Below, one piece after another: positions 39,001 to 51,904 of a DNA stretch of 64,000 nucleotides. Both the position numbers and the translations under genes were made by a program. A model generated the notes under the pieces. That model worked only from the letters and a program-made list of their open reading frames with translations. It ran no database searches and was not told the DNA's origin. Each line of letters starts with the position of its first letter. Within the stretch, counting starts at the first letter, position 1. Origin of the DNA: Kudoa neothunni (lineage: Eukaryota > Cnidaria); NCBI GenBank assembly GCA_964304625.1, contig OZ199838.1:12090001-12154000 (forward strand). The letters run 5' to 3'.

Positions 39001-40487
39001 TACAACTATTTCGGTGGGAAAAATATATATACTAAAACTCAATCTGTTGTATCTCTGACTAAAAGTTTAAGCTTTAAGTGTTTTTAGATATGAGATAGAT
39101 TTGAAAATGAGAGGTTTACATCAAAATTATGCATATGCACAAAAATTGATCGATACATGCATACCGGTTATTCTTAACCATTGTTTACAATTCAAATATA
39201 AAATATATAATTTCAATGCACCTTAAAACATACTACAATTTTAAACGGATATGGTGCATATACATAGGGTTTTAATTTAAGTTTCATTTTTCCTGTAATT
39301 TGGCGATGATAGATATTACAAAATTTAGTTTGAACACTTTAACTCTCTATATTTTTGTAATTAATCATTTTCACCTAATATATTATTTACAGACTGCAAG
39401 CAAGGAATTTCGGCATGAAAGGATTAATGACGATTAATTTGTATTTTACGTTTGAATGATAATTTTTGCGTGGAAACAATTAATTAACTAGTTTGTGATG
39501 TGTGGATAAAAGTGATGGACGCTTATATAGATATTGATTATCGTATTAATAGTCAGTCTCTAGCATGGGGATTAACATTATTATGTCAATAGCCACGGCG
39601 ATTTACATTCGCAAACTAATATCTTTTGTGAGATTAGTTTTAATCCAACAAAGCTGTAGGTGAGATTATAATGTAGAAAAAATTTTACATAAAGTTTTAT
39701 GCGGAATAAGAATAAATCTGGTAGATATATGTATGAAGTCTTGGGGGAAAATAACTTAATTGATTTTACTCGATTTACTACGCTGATGGGCTCATGAAGC
39801 TTAAGTTCAGCTATTAAGAGTTAATTAGTAGATCAGTATTTAGTTTTGGTGATCAGATTTGAGATTAACAATAGTGCACATTCATTACGGCAAATTTTTA
39901 TATTTTTGGAGGAGCTAGAGAAAAAAACAAATAATCCTGTTTAGTCCAGTCCTACCAAACACCAACTTTTTTTTGTACTTTACGAATTAAACCGATTAGT
40001 TTCCGAATTTATATAAATTCTATTTTTTTCCGCTCAACAGAAACTTCTCTTCGAAAAATAAATTTGTTATATATTTTTATACCTCCACGTTACCACACAT
40101 ATTTTAAACAAACAGAAATATTATTTTTATTCGATTTATTGATGGTGACTATTACAAATCTGGCACAACAAAATTTTCTTGAGTTGTTACTCCAACTAAA
40201 TCTATCAGTAAGGTGCTCTTTAGTTGTTTGATTAACGTTGGACTAATAAATTGAATAGATTAGGACAAAGACAAACGATTATTATAAGCTGCTAGCTATG
40301 AATGTTCTAAATTGGAAATTGTCCTTGTAATCATATTAACAATAGCGGTCTAATAACGGCAACATATTTTGCCAACGAATAAAAAGCTTAAAGGTCTCAT
40401 AGGCGCGCATCTTCCCTTAATAGTGTTTGATAGGTGGCGTATAGTGATTCACCGTCGCAAGTGTTTTCACTGCATGTATAACGCAGA
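36050..40487. other. Gene-poor region with repeat fragments
   Basis: No gene recognised over 4.4 kb. Repeat pieces: a hAT-like end at about 36285-36340 (GATTCCCAACCG), a pogo-like MITE end at 38470-38596, and TGTCAATAGCCAC at about 39586, which also occurs near 33820. The block AGAATCT-CTATAT-TAATTATTT is shared by about 33716 and 36509, so both may belong to one repeat family. Confidence 0.45.
38470..38596. mobile_element. pogo/Tigger-like MITE end (relative of 8598-9216)
   Basis: Read from 38596 inward: TA-CAATCAAACCTCGATTATTC, then CCGGATAGCGAGATT and GGTTAATCGAAC, collinear with the left end of 8598-9216 (about 65 of the first 110 bp match by eye). Just outside, AAACCTCGATTAC starts again at 38601 in the opposite direction. 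So either two elements abut head to head or this is a small palindrome. The far end was not found. Confidence 0.55.
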
Positions 40488-43400
40488 ATGTCTCCACAAA
40501 ACTATCATTATACCAATGTAGAGGAAGAATTCGACATTATAAGCTCAATTTATCACGACAATTTGACTATAAGCCTAGTGGCTGATGATTTTGAGGTTTG
40601 TCTTATGTTATTCGCATGATTTCTACTAAGTTAACGTTGTTTGTAGGGTATATTATTGCTGCATTTTAAAGAGTATTCTTTGGAGGAGGTTCAAGGTGTG
40701 ATTACGTTTGCTCTAAACCCACTAGAAGAGAGCCATAGAGGAAATCGCGCAACTTCTTCCACCATCGAATACACCTCTGATAATGTGAAAAATGGCCAAT
40801 TATGCCTCTATATATTGGTTCCAAAGGAGTATCCAAATGTGTAAGCTATCACAAATTTTTATAGATTTAAATTCTGATATCATTTATGTGAATATTTTTG
40901 ATAGATGCTCTCAATGTTGTCTTTATGTGCCCAAAAACTCTTGTTATAAGTCGGATAATTTGAAGAATCTCCAAAATTATGTATCTGCTATTGAAAAAGA
41001 TGTACGTAACATTTTTATTCGGGGAAATGATAAATATTTGTAGAATGACATTTCCTTGCTGTTGAATCTTTTTGAAAGTTACGCCATTGAAGTGCTTATA
41101 ATGCAGACTGCTGACATAAAACTTCTCCATGCCTGCGACAAATCTAAAATCAATGAAGTTAGTTCCGATAGTATTCATCACGAGTTACCAGCATCCAACT
41201 CCGTACTTTGTTCGAACGCCAACACTTTTGAACAAGCTAAGGTTACTGATTTCTCCCCCCAAAATTTGGTAAAAATATTGAATTAACCCGTTTTTACATA
41301 TTTATTGTTGTTTGATTTAGGATTCCCTGTCGGATTCAATAGTGGAGTTGTCGCTTAAAAACGCCTCCAAAATGCAACCTTTCCATATTTGCAAAAATAA
41401 GGATGGTGGCACTATTGCTATTGATAAACTGAAGGATGAAGTGGACAGAAACTTTGTACTCAGTCAGTGCTGTAAGTTTTTTATTACGTACAATTGTTTA
41501 AACTGTCTATTGGGCTTAAGGACGTTTATCGCAGGGGTCTCCAAACTTTTTTTCGTCAACTCCCTCCAGAGATTTTATTAAAAATATTAATGTATATTCA
41601 GCTTTTTGAGTGGAACAATTAAAAATTTGTGCAATATATCCCATTAATATTCTATTTACAATATATCATAAAAAATTTTGTTTGTAAATTTACAAGGATA
41701 TTTATAATAAAGTCATGGCAAAAACAACTATGTTAGAAAATTTACCACCGTGAATCTGTTTTTCATCATAAATCGTATTCAATTGACCTCCCGAGTTAGG
41801 TCGCTTGTATATGATTACAGTTACATACTTTTGCACAAATAGAAATACAGCGGCAGATTTTAAGATTAAATTACATCATATATAGAAAAGTTAATATTTA
41901 TTCATGGCTGCCTCCAAGAGTTAAAAAGGATATCATAATCTTTACCCTAAGACAGTTTTCCTTAGCCTGAGGCCACTTGAAGAGTTTTTGAAGTGTCCAC
42001 GGGGGTTTAAGTGACAATACAGGTTATTATAATTAGTTTCGTAGCTTTTGTAATTTTGTTCCAAATCAATTTTAAACTTGATGGAAACTATCGTTGTTGT
42101 TTTATATACTGTTGATATCAGTCAATACTAGTGGTCATTGAAATTGAAGCAACTTTGAACGCTAATGTATTTGCTAGTTTGCTATGAGTTGCAAAGTGCC
42201 TCTACATAAATGAAAAATATTGAATGTCATAACTAGGAAAGGTGGAGATTGATTTTAATTTAAAAATAAAAAATAAATGTTATGAGGTAGTTTTAATTAA
42301 TATAATTATATGATGTAGTATGAAGTTGCAAGGTGGAAACATCACCTTTAGTCCATAAAATTCATTGGAATCTCTATAGCATGTATCGACCTCCATTCGT
42401 CCCTTAGCGTCATTATCGACACCCTATAAGTTCTTATCGACCACTTCGGAGACCCCTGGTGAAATTATAATTTACGCCAATAATTTCTGAGTGATAAGAA
42501 TTCTAAAATATATTAAATGCAACCAACATATAAAAATAGGATCTTATTAATTCGTTTGTATTTTGAGGCCAGTCTTTTACTCTGACATAAATATTCATCT
42601 ATTTGACTAATAATAATACATAGTCACAAATTAATTAATTACCTAATATAAATTCATCTTTAATGAGACTTACTGTAATTGGTGATTTAGTGGCTCATAA
42701 TTGCGATCATTGCTCTGGAACTATCTATGGCAAATTTGGATCTTATCAACTTCCAAAAGTGTTCTACTACAAACAGTATATGATAGACATTAAATCTTTG
42801 GCACTCTTGAAAGTGTATTCTATCAATCATTTAAATAATTATGTGTCCAATGTGATTGAGAAAGTTCAAAATTCCAGCAAGTGCGATTATCCTTCTATTC
42901 TCAACATATACTATTCGAGAAAGGTTTTTAATGACGAGAAAATCTATCTCACTCACGTTTACGATGTGAACCTATTATCGTTTCACACAATGAGCAGTCT
43001 GTTTTCGTCACCAAGTTCGCCGTTCGGTGTAACTGAAATCATAATACACAAATATGCGATATCGATGCTGAAAGCGTTGGATTATTTGCATCGAAAAAAC
43101 ATATATTATGGTCAGTTGGAACCTTGTAATATTCTTGTTAGTAATGATGGAGAGTTGTTGCTATTTGATGTGTTTTCGTTTGGCGAACTCACCAACGTAG
43201 AGTATCATCTCACAAAAAATTATTCCCCCAACTCTCTAAAATGTCGTCATTTTTCAGCTTTTTACAATCGTTTGTATCCAGTGTCGGCTCGTAGTGATGT
43301 GTACGCGTATGGGTTGATATTGTTGTCGCTGTATAAGGGCTCGATTGTAAACGAATCACCAGCTGTGGTGCCTCATTTGCTGCCCAACGTGATACAACTT

Positions 43401-46400
43401 TTCATCAAAAAGTGTTTGAAAGCCAACGACGATCATCCGCTTCCTACTTCAGACTTACTCAGCGATTATTACACTATGCATTTTGAACCGATGCCAAATA
43501 TTTGGGCAGGTCACAACCCAACTATCTTACCATCCAGTTCTAATACCGATTTGTCTTGGTGGAAAACCCAACAGCACTATCAACAACAGGAAATCCAGGC
43601 TGCAATGTCATGTTTTGGCCAAATAGTGGACGATTTGGATTCCACTTACGGAACGTCGAGGGTTGAAACCGAGTTCCAATCATTTACCAGCATTGGTTCT
43701 GGTGGATTCGGAAGTGTTATATCAGCTAGAAAGAAACTGGACAGTTGTGTCTATGCAATTAAGCGAATCAAACTTCCTCGTAAAAACCCCAAAAAACTTC
43801 ATGCCATTCTTAAAGAAGTTCAAATTATTTCGAAACTTAATCATGAAAATATTGTGCGTTATTATAACAGTTGGATCGGCCCCGACACTAAGAAACCAAT
43901 CTTTCCTCAAATAGAAGGAGATTTGGATGAGCTTGGAAATGAGATTGATAGTGAATCCACCACGTCAACGTCAAGTCCTGGCAATGATTCCCATGAATCT
44001 AGCTATGATGATCATATTGAAACTGATGATTCTACAAAAGGTAATAAATTTTGGGGGGTTCAGGGAAATTTTTGTTCTATAGCTAAAAAAAATAAAACAC
44101 GTCCGAATAACTACATCGAGGGTGACAATGGTTACTCCACCGATGATAACAACAACGAAAAATATTTACGTGGTGTGCTTAATAATACAAACGAATTAAA
44201 CACGTTAGACTTTTCTTCCAGCGATGATGATGACGACGATAACGATACTACAATCGAATTTTATGATTACTCAAATTACATCGACCAAAATTCCAGTTCC
44301 GACAGCATCATATTCAGATGTAGTTCTGGTGATCTTGAATATTACGACAAAGCTATATTGAAGTTCAAAACCGATGCGTCCGATGCTGATTTGAACACTA
44401 TAACAAGGGGACGAACTTTTTCAGCCCCACCAGATGAAAGTACTCTTAGTAAGACATCCAGTATCAATTCGAAAAAATGTGGCTCCCACGATGACAGTAA
44501 AACCCTAAATGAAAATGTTACACCCTCGGACAATCGTGTCGCTCATCGACGCAAACATTTCTACTTCTACATTCAAATGGAGTATTGTGAAAAGAAGACT
44601 CTCTATGAGGTTATCGAAAACGAAGAACTCCACTCCAATAACGATCGCATCATGAAATTGTTTAGAGGAATATTAGAAGGAATTGCCTATGTTCACGATA
44701 AAGGTCTAATTCATCGCGATTTGAAACCTGGCAACATATTTATAAGCATTGGGGACAATCCAAAAATCGGTGATTTTGGATTGGCTAAATTGAAATCGTC
44801 ACTGAAAGGACCTGCTAGACAGAATTCCATTGAAGCCGTTCATTTCAACAGTATGGTTGCCAAGAACAAGTTGAGCTCAGTGGAAGCGTTACCATCACCA
44901 ACCACCGTTGTTGGCCAACCCGCCAATTCAAATTGTACAACCCATGTCAAATCGAATGCTACCAACATTTTTGATTCAATGAACAGTCTTTCCTCGTATG
45001 ATGATTCGTATGGTAGTTGTGTTGGTACTTTCATTTATAATGCACCCGAATTGAGCAACGGCGAGGAAAACGATTCTGGTAGGAAAGATATAAAAATCAC
45101 CTCGAAAAGTGATGTCTACAGTTTGGGAATAGTTTTCTACGAAATGATACATCCACCGTTCACTACCAAATTCGAGCGTATTATTAACTTGAGTGCGTTG
45201 AGAAACGATGACAAATTTATATCATCTTACGTCATTGAAAAGACACACGTACATCTGTTGAATATGATGTTGAAGAAGGACCCCGAACAAAGAGCTAGTG
45301 CTCGAGATCTTCTTGAGCATCATCTTGTTCCTACCAATATGGATGATTGTAAGTTTATCCATGCCATCAACCAAGTGTTGAATGATAGAGCCAGTCACCG
45401 CTTCAGAATCCTACTGTCATTATTGTTTGACAAGAAAAGACCATTTCATTCTCAAGCAAACGCTCCCAACTCCAGTTCGATCAATTATCCATGTTACGAT
45501 TTTGCATTTTTCGGAGCAAAGTCTGTTGCCTGGAAGTGTTTAAATCGGTTGTTGGGCGATTTCACTGAACACATTGGAGCTATTACACCCTACCTTCCCG
45601 ATGCGGTGTCAGATTCACTGGTGTATCATCAATTTTTATTTGAACTCCCAAACGAAAGTAACGATTTTTTAACCATGTCAAAAAGTGGCGACTTGCTTTC
45701 GCTCACATCTACTTACATTAAAAGATTCGGTTATTACCTGGCTAATATGGAATTTTCCAGGGTTCCAGCTAACACATTTTCTCTATTGGCTGGGATCTAC
45801 AATTATCCAAATCTAGTCAGCAAGTTGGTGATAGACAAAAGTGGTGCCGTTAACGAACAAAAATGTGTACAAAAGAGTGAATATTGTATATCTCAGCTGG
45901 CCAGTAACGACGTTACCTCCATCAACAATGGACTAGTGCAAATTGTGGGGAATGCGATCAAATTTATCCGAATGATAATTCAGAAAATCAGCAAATATGG
46001 TACCCGATTTCAAATTTTAACAGAAAAAAAACAAAAAAATCCGATTTCTCACGTATTCATCTTCCTCCAAGTTGACTGTTGTTCTGAATCATTATGCAAT
46101 TGTTGGAAGTTTTCTAACCAACAACGGAATTCCTGCTAGTGTCCACAGTGAACTAGCACACATTATAGCAATGACAAAGAAGGATGAAAGACGATCTCAA
46201 TTGTTCTTTGATTTTATTCGACACAAACATCTAGATTCTGTGTGCACAGCCAAAGTGTATCGTTTTCTCAATTTTAGGGTATTTTGTCAGATTTTAGGAG
46301 AACCTGTTCGTTCACAATATTATTGTGTATTCCCCGCTCATTTTCTTTATATTTAGGGATCGATTGAAAAGTTTAAACAATTACTTAACGATGATTCCTC

Positions 46401-47889
46401 CTACCTAGAGCACATTAACCAATTACAATCTATCCGTCATCAGCTTGAAAATACATGCAATGATTGTGGTGTTGAGATTGCGATAGATCTGCTGTCTGGT
46501 CTTCACCTAAATGCCGGATATATTAGTTTCAATGTGATTTTTTATGCTAATTCTCAGATATTTTTAAAAAATAATTTGCATTCTAAATATTCTAAATAAA
46601 TTTGTTTTGATTTCTTCATCCTGACACAATGTTGATTATAGGTTGAAATTCAAAGAACAATTTCCAAAACTGGAAACAAACCATCGGATGTGGTAATTTT
46701 CGGAGGCTTGTCTCCAGTGTTTCTTCACAAGCACATTTCCTATCCGCTAAACGTGTCAAATTTATCGCCATTTATTGGTGCTAATCCCGAATCTTTGGGT
46801 TTCTCTAACAGCACTTCCCAAGATGACAACATTGTTGTTTATGCTTGCGCTCCCTTGGAACCGGTGATTATGCTATGTGTGTTTATGCATCGTGAAGAGA
46901 GCTGTATTATCGAAGAGAATTGTGCTTCTAGAAGATTGGTTATATTTGCTTTTATATCCGACAGTAGTAACAGTCTGACTTCCGAAGATAGACAATTCGC
47001 CAGCGCTCTATCACAAGAGGTGATGCAAGTGTCCGACCTTTATGTACACACTCTTAACAACTATATATCTCATGAAACACTCTCCACTCTTAAATCCTAC
47101 TACAATTATTTGAATTTGAAAGCAGTTGTTCTTTTCAATGTACATACAACTGAAATCAAAGTTCTATTCTATGAACCTAACAGAAAAGTTCATGAACAAA
47201 AGTTCGGTTGTTCAGGCGAGGTGGTTGAATATTTAAAGTCTCGGATTGGCAGTAGTGGTGGTGGCGTTGGTGCGGGTAATAGTTTGGGTTTCTCAAACTC
47301 ATCTCGAAAAGAAGACAATGCCATTTTAGAACACTACAAGGTGTGTGACAGTCATACATCTCTTTATTGTTATTGTTGACTGTTTCTAGAATCTGTCAGC
47401 AACATCTACAGATACTTTCACTCCATCTCATTCAACTAAAAAGACGCCTAATGATATCGAATTTGTATGCACACTACCTGACCGTACTTCCAGTTCGCTA
47501 CGACGTAAACATGAAAGCAAAGCGTTGATAGTTGTCAAGCCTTATCTCTCATTGATCAGCAGTGATTGTAAAATTACAGTTTTTTTAGTAAGATGTTTGC
47601 AATTTTATAGATTAATAATTTTTTCGTTTAGACGCTACTTACCGACGACGAATTCAATTTTATAGTAGGGAAAGTGTCAACTATCAATTTTTCTAGAAAT
47701 ACAAACTTTAAAAAAGAAATTGAAAAAGTAGCCTCTCTACATTTTACTTCTAGTAGTCGGGCTCGTCTTGGGTTGATCTATGATACTATTTGTGATGCTG
47801 CTGAACGGATAAACCAACATAAATCTGGGAAACCTCATATCTTCATTCTTTACAGCGGAAGTTTGGACAAGGCGAAATTGTTGCTTTAA
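40488..47889 (+). CDS. EIF2AK4: GCN2, eIF2-alpha kinase (RWD, pseudokinase, kinase, HisRS-like)
   Basis: Cytosolic sensor of uncharged tRNA and stalled ribosomes that phosphorylates eIF2-alpha. Exons: 40488-40595, 40647-40840, 40905-41001, 41044-41268, 41321-41471, 42691-45999, about 46024/46072-46278, 46357-46533, 46642-47340, 47390-47587, 47632-47889; about 1870 aa (human 1649). Domains in order: RWD (LCLYILVPKEYPNV); degenerate kinase (ALDYLHRKNIYYGQ in place of HRD); active kinase with GSGGFGSV, YAIKRIKL, HENIVRYYNSW, LIHRDLKPGNIF and KIGDFGLAKL; HisRS-like domain from about 45.3 kb; C-terminal dimer/ribosome region. The kinase insert (about 43.9-44.5 kb) is long, Asp/Ser-rich (SSSDDDDDDND), and the activation loop is also enlarged before VGTFIYNAPE. 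The join near 46000 does not keep phase in the assembly as given: the large exon ends in phase 1 but the next needs phase 0. An A-run error near 46024-46040 or an unseen splice choice could explain it. The third intron was chosen for phase. Confidence 0.93.
41532..42458. mobile_element. hAT MITE inside a GCN2 intron
   Basis: CAGGGGTCTCC on the left; CGGAGACCCCTG ends on the right (about 11-bp TIR). It fills 927 of the 1219 bp of the intron between the exons ending 41471 and starting 42691. Other introns of this gene are about 42-108 bp, so the insertion accounts for most of the excess. No transposase. Confidence 0.75.
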
Positions 47890-47981
47890 CTTTTAAGTTA
47901 CGTTCATTTGTTCATGTATTCTTTTGGTGATGCATTTGTATAAAAAATGTACTTTATTCGTCTTTTTATTTAACTTATTAT

Positions 47982-47987
47982 AATAAA
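47982..47987 (+). terminator. Candidate polyadenylation signal for GCN2
   Basis: AATAAA 93 bp after the GCN2 stop. Position is right; the hexamer alone is weak evidence in AT-rich DNA. Confidence 0.4.
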
Positions 47988-47989
47988 AA

Positions 47990-49095
47990 ATTTATTGATA
48001 CGTCTCACAATTAAAGTATAAAGACTATTTTCGTGTTTATTCCTGTTTCAAAGTCATTTTTTATTGTTTTATGAAACAGCGCTCCCTAGATGGGGGATTC
48101 AAAGGTCTATTATTATGTTTCAATGCAGTGTAGGGCATTTTATAAAAGTAATCCAGGAATTTTTTTATTTGTGAAATTTGAAAAAAATAGTTTGATGTTA
48201 TTTTTCTTAACTCCTCCTTATGTATCTCTGAATATTTATGGCTATGTAAATTATTAAATTATTATTTGGAATTATCCGTCTTTACTTTTTAACATTAGTG
48301 CAAGCATTCTTAAATACTTAACTTATTCAACCTGGCACAATCATCTCAGTTAAGTAATAGTGGAGTTTTTCACTAAAAATATATTAACAATTATTTTCTG
48401 TACTAATTATTTATTTTATTTCATAATCGTTGAAAATGATTGAATAATAATTGATTTATGTTTTGTATTATTTTAGTAAATTTAAATTATGGTGCTTAAT
48501 ATTTTTTTCATGTTGTTTTAAAAAATTCGTAATGTGTCGTAAGATTCCTGCGCGGTATCATATTAGCAACAATTTTCTTGTAGGAAATTAGTCTCGTCAA
48601 ATAATAAACTTGATGAATAATATTATTATGATCGATGCAATGGTTGGTTACAAGTGTCATAACCAAAGCAAACGTATGTACTACGACTGTGGGTTTATAT
48701 ACATTAAATCCGGTTTCAATCGATCTTTTCATTTTCCAGTTGTAAGTACTGGAAATAGCTTCTAAATAACAAGTACCGTAATATTTTAGGTAGTTATGAA
48801 AAATTTCATTTGTTTTTCTAATCTTGTAAGTACGGTTTTTCTCTTATATGATTGTATTCGGATATCTTGTTCTGTATTACATCGGTTGTCTTCTAATTTT
48901 TCAATGAATGGTTAAATCGTTTGTAGAAACGACAATTGATTGCTTCCGCTATATTTGATGTTGAATAAATATTTCCTTTCACTAAGCTATAGGCATTCCA
49001 TGTTTCCAATGGGTATTTTGAAGATTTTAAAAGATTTTTCCAATGTGATTAGGGTTAAAATATATCCCATTAAAGGTCAGAGTTTTATTTTTTAA
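47990..49095. other. Intergenic, nothing recognised
   Basis: AT-rich spacer downstream of GCN2 without a supported gene or repeat end. Confidence 0.4.
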
Positions 49096-49435
49096 CCCTA
49101 GAAAGCTCGCCAAAAATAGTTACACAAAGGCTCAGTGGGCCCCATTTTGGTCCAAGTATAAATTGATCAAATAGTCTCGTTATTATTGTACAGATTTCTT
49201 TTATAGTTTATTCAACTAGAAATGAGAAATGATATTTGGTGTGATAATTTCAGGAATCTATAAATTAAATTTGTCCGTAGAGTGATTTTGGTAAAATTTA
49301 GCTATTCGTCGAATCTTTTAATTCCTTATCATAAATTAAGATTAATTTTTTTATATAGAATATCCCTATAATTTTATAAGCATTTAATTAAATTTTGGAC
49401 CAAAAAGGGGCCCACTGAGCTTCCTATTTCTATGG
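49096..49435. mobile_element. piggyBac-type MITE (340 bp)
   Basis: Flanked by TTAA at 49092-49095 and 49436-49439. TIRs CCCTAGAAA and CCATAGAAA. A second, longer inverted pair lies inside: CTCAGTGGGCCCC...TTTTGGTCC at about 49130 and its complement at about 49396. The GGGCCC/GGTCC subterminal blocks recall those of the piggyBac element at 15517-17858, which may have supplied its transposase. Confidence 0.75.
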
Positions 49436-51020
49436 TTAATTTCTCAAATTCTTTTTGTATGAATGCCAAGGATAAGAAATTTGGAAATCCTATTTCTCGG
49501 GACATACACTCTTTGTAACATGTTTCCACGACTTAGCCATTTAATATTAGAAAATCATATCAAATCACCATATTCAGGTTCAAAACCTTTCAAAAATTCT
49601 TTAAATTGAAGATAATTTAGATCTTTGGATAAAATAGTATTTACAGATCTTTAATAAACGTCACAACTTCCTGGAACGGTAATAAAGCAGAGCATGTCTT
49701 GGTGAAGAATACAAGAAGTTTAATAAGACTTATTATATTCAACATAATTATGTAGAAACGCAACAAAACCACTTTTCTCTTACTATTGCAGGTGCTCCAG
49801 CTCTAGCAACTTCAAATAGTTTTGATATGTTAAAGTACACTTCATCTACAGTAGGCAACCGATAATACGCAATGACGCACGCGCATTTAAATTATGTGGT
49901 TTCTTTATTTTTCCGTATGGGTATTGTACCTTTTATTTAATTAGAATAACAAAAAAACATTATTAAGATTATTTTTGAGAAAAATAATTCGCAATTTTTG
50001 TTTTTGTATTTATTAATATAATATTTATATCCTTTTACATTGAGGTAAAATTTAATGATTGGTTAGTTCTAAAAAATATAAATACTATTTTATTTATTAT
50101 TCATTTTTTAGAGCAATACGAATTTTTTTATATTTTTACCTTAAAATCTTTTTTTATTTACATTTACGACATTCTTCAATTGGCAACTAACATTGGTTTG
50201 AAATAAATTATATTCTATTTTCATTTTCGTGGAAATGATCATTTTTTGATAGATATATCAAAAAACTTTTTCTATTCGTTCAAACATTCAACTGTCACAA
50301 TTAAAATTTTTCCCCCGTTTCCAATAAATACAGTTTAATCTACATGGTTTGGCTGAAAAAGGTACGTATTATCGGTTAGTCACGTGATACACACAGATTG
50401 GAAATTCCTTACTTTAATTAAAAAGGTTAAAATGTAGAATAATGGCCGTAACTCTAATAAGTGACAACGGATAAAAACAAGCCTGTTAATTATTTTAGTT
50501 TTTGTATTTATCAGTGTTGCATCATTATTAAGATATTTTTCGGCGTTCTGTTAGTAACCAACAATAGTCTTTGTAATATTATATTGAGCTCTTGGCACCT
50601 CTTAATTAATCTTACAAGTATTAGCACTCAATATTACGAATAACGTAACATTTATTTCTTTTCGAATTTGAGTGTGACAATTGTGGTTTTAATGAATTGT
50701 CACAATTTTCTCCGTAGCTATTCCCTATTTTATACTATAGTTGGCTGATTAATTGTATCAAGTGCATAAGGTTAATATCAAAAATAATTTATTGGATGAA
50801 ATCTATTCATTCCAGTCATTAAATTTTCAACAAATATCATATTAATTTGATTTAAAAAATCTAGGATTAATGCCCGATTTAATTATAATCTTTAATCGAT
50901 ACATGCGGTCACGGTTCTGCACTTTAACTTTAAAAAATATTTTGAAGACTTTTATCTTTTTACAATCATAACATTATTATAAAACGTTTCATCGAATATA
51001 AACTTTGAATACGTCGTATC
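49436..51020. other. Intergenic, nothing recognised
   Basis: AT-rich, no supported gene. Possible flanking sequence of the hAT transposase relic that follows. Confidence 0.35.
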
Positions 51021-51460
51021 GATGAAAGTGCGTATTATCGGTTGTCTACTGTATTTCATAATTCAATTGAATATATTTTTTCCAGTTGTAATGCGTTTCA
51101 CTGGAATAAGTTTTGCAAATTCCTCAACAGTTTCCAATTGTGACGTAACACCTCTCACAAAAATTAGAAATTGCATGGTATCCGTCATATCGTCAGTTTC
51201 GTCATTAGCAACAGAAAAATATTCGAAAGTATTTTTTAATTTAATTATTACAGTTCCCGCGGTGTCTTCGATACGTCTCGCACCAATTCTTCCTAATATC
51301 TTGATTTGGGGAAACAATTTTTTTTCTCAATGCACCTTATTTCGGCAACGTTCAATTTCATTTCTTTGAAAAATTCTCCATCAATTAAAGATTTCATCTC
51401 AATAACAAGGAAATTCGATATATCATAATTAGCAAAAATTATTTTACAATCATTAATTTT
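51021..51460 (-). pseudogene. hAT transposase relic (GTF2IRD2/ZBED-like)
   Basis: The minus strand reads VAEIRCIEKK, then GARRIEDTA, FEYFSVANDETDDMTDTMQF and LIFVRGVTSQLETVEEFAKL, then TTGKNIF. This follows the order of the hAT-type transposase domain found in animal GTF2IRD2- and ZBED5-like proteins (RRIEDI, SLALDESTD, LIFIRG, EEL, TTG-D). The Asp of DESTD is kept as DETDD. The catalytic region and the dimerisation domain that should follow are absent, and the upstream part reads DGEFFKEMKLN in a neighbouring frame. It is a fragment of about 140 residues, a plain DNA transposon relic rather than a host gene. Confidence 0.7.
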
Positions 51461-51904
51461 ATTCGTAAAAAATGATGATTACTTTGTCAAGTTTTTTATC
51501 AGGCCACTATTTCATTTTCTCCTTTTAATATTGTAAATCCGTCGTAACGACTATGGTGGGATTCGTAATGCCATCTAACATTAGTGTTTTTTCTGACCGC
51601 GACCTTTTCTTGGCAGATTAAAAACAGATATCAATCAAACAATGTAAAAACTTGTAAATTCGTATTAGCGGATCATTAAAGAATTCTAATAACCTGCGTA
51701 TAGTTTATCAATATCCATTTTCGTTATTTGAACTATAGTTATATCCGAATACTCAACAAACAATATACGATCGATATCTGTATTAACTCACACATAAAAT
51801 TTATTGGAAATCACCGTATATATAATTTATTTGATACTTTCGAATAATTATTATTTATTATTAACGAAAAGAGCACATTTATTCAAAAAATTTGTTTTCG
51901 AATT

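Noticed and set aside
43663-43914. Alternative frames within the GCN2 kinase exon
   Set aside because: They overlap the conserved kinase motifs in the main frame and have no family likeness.
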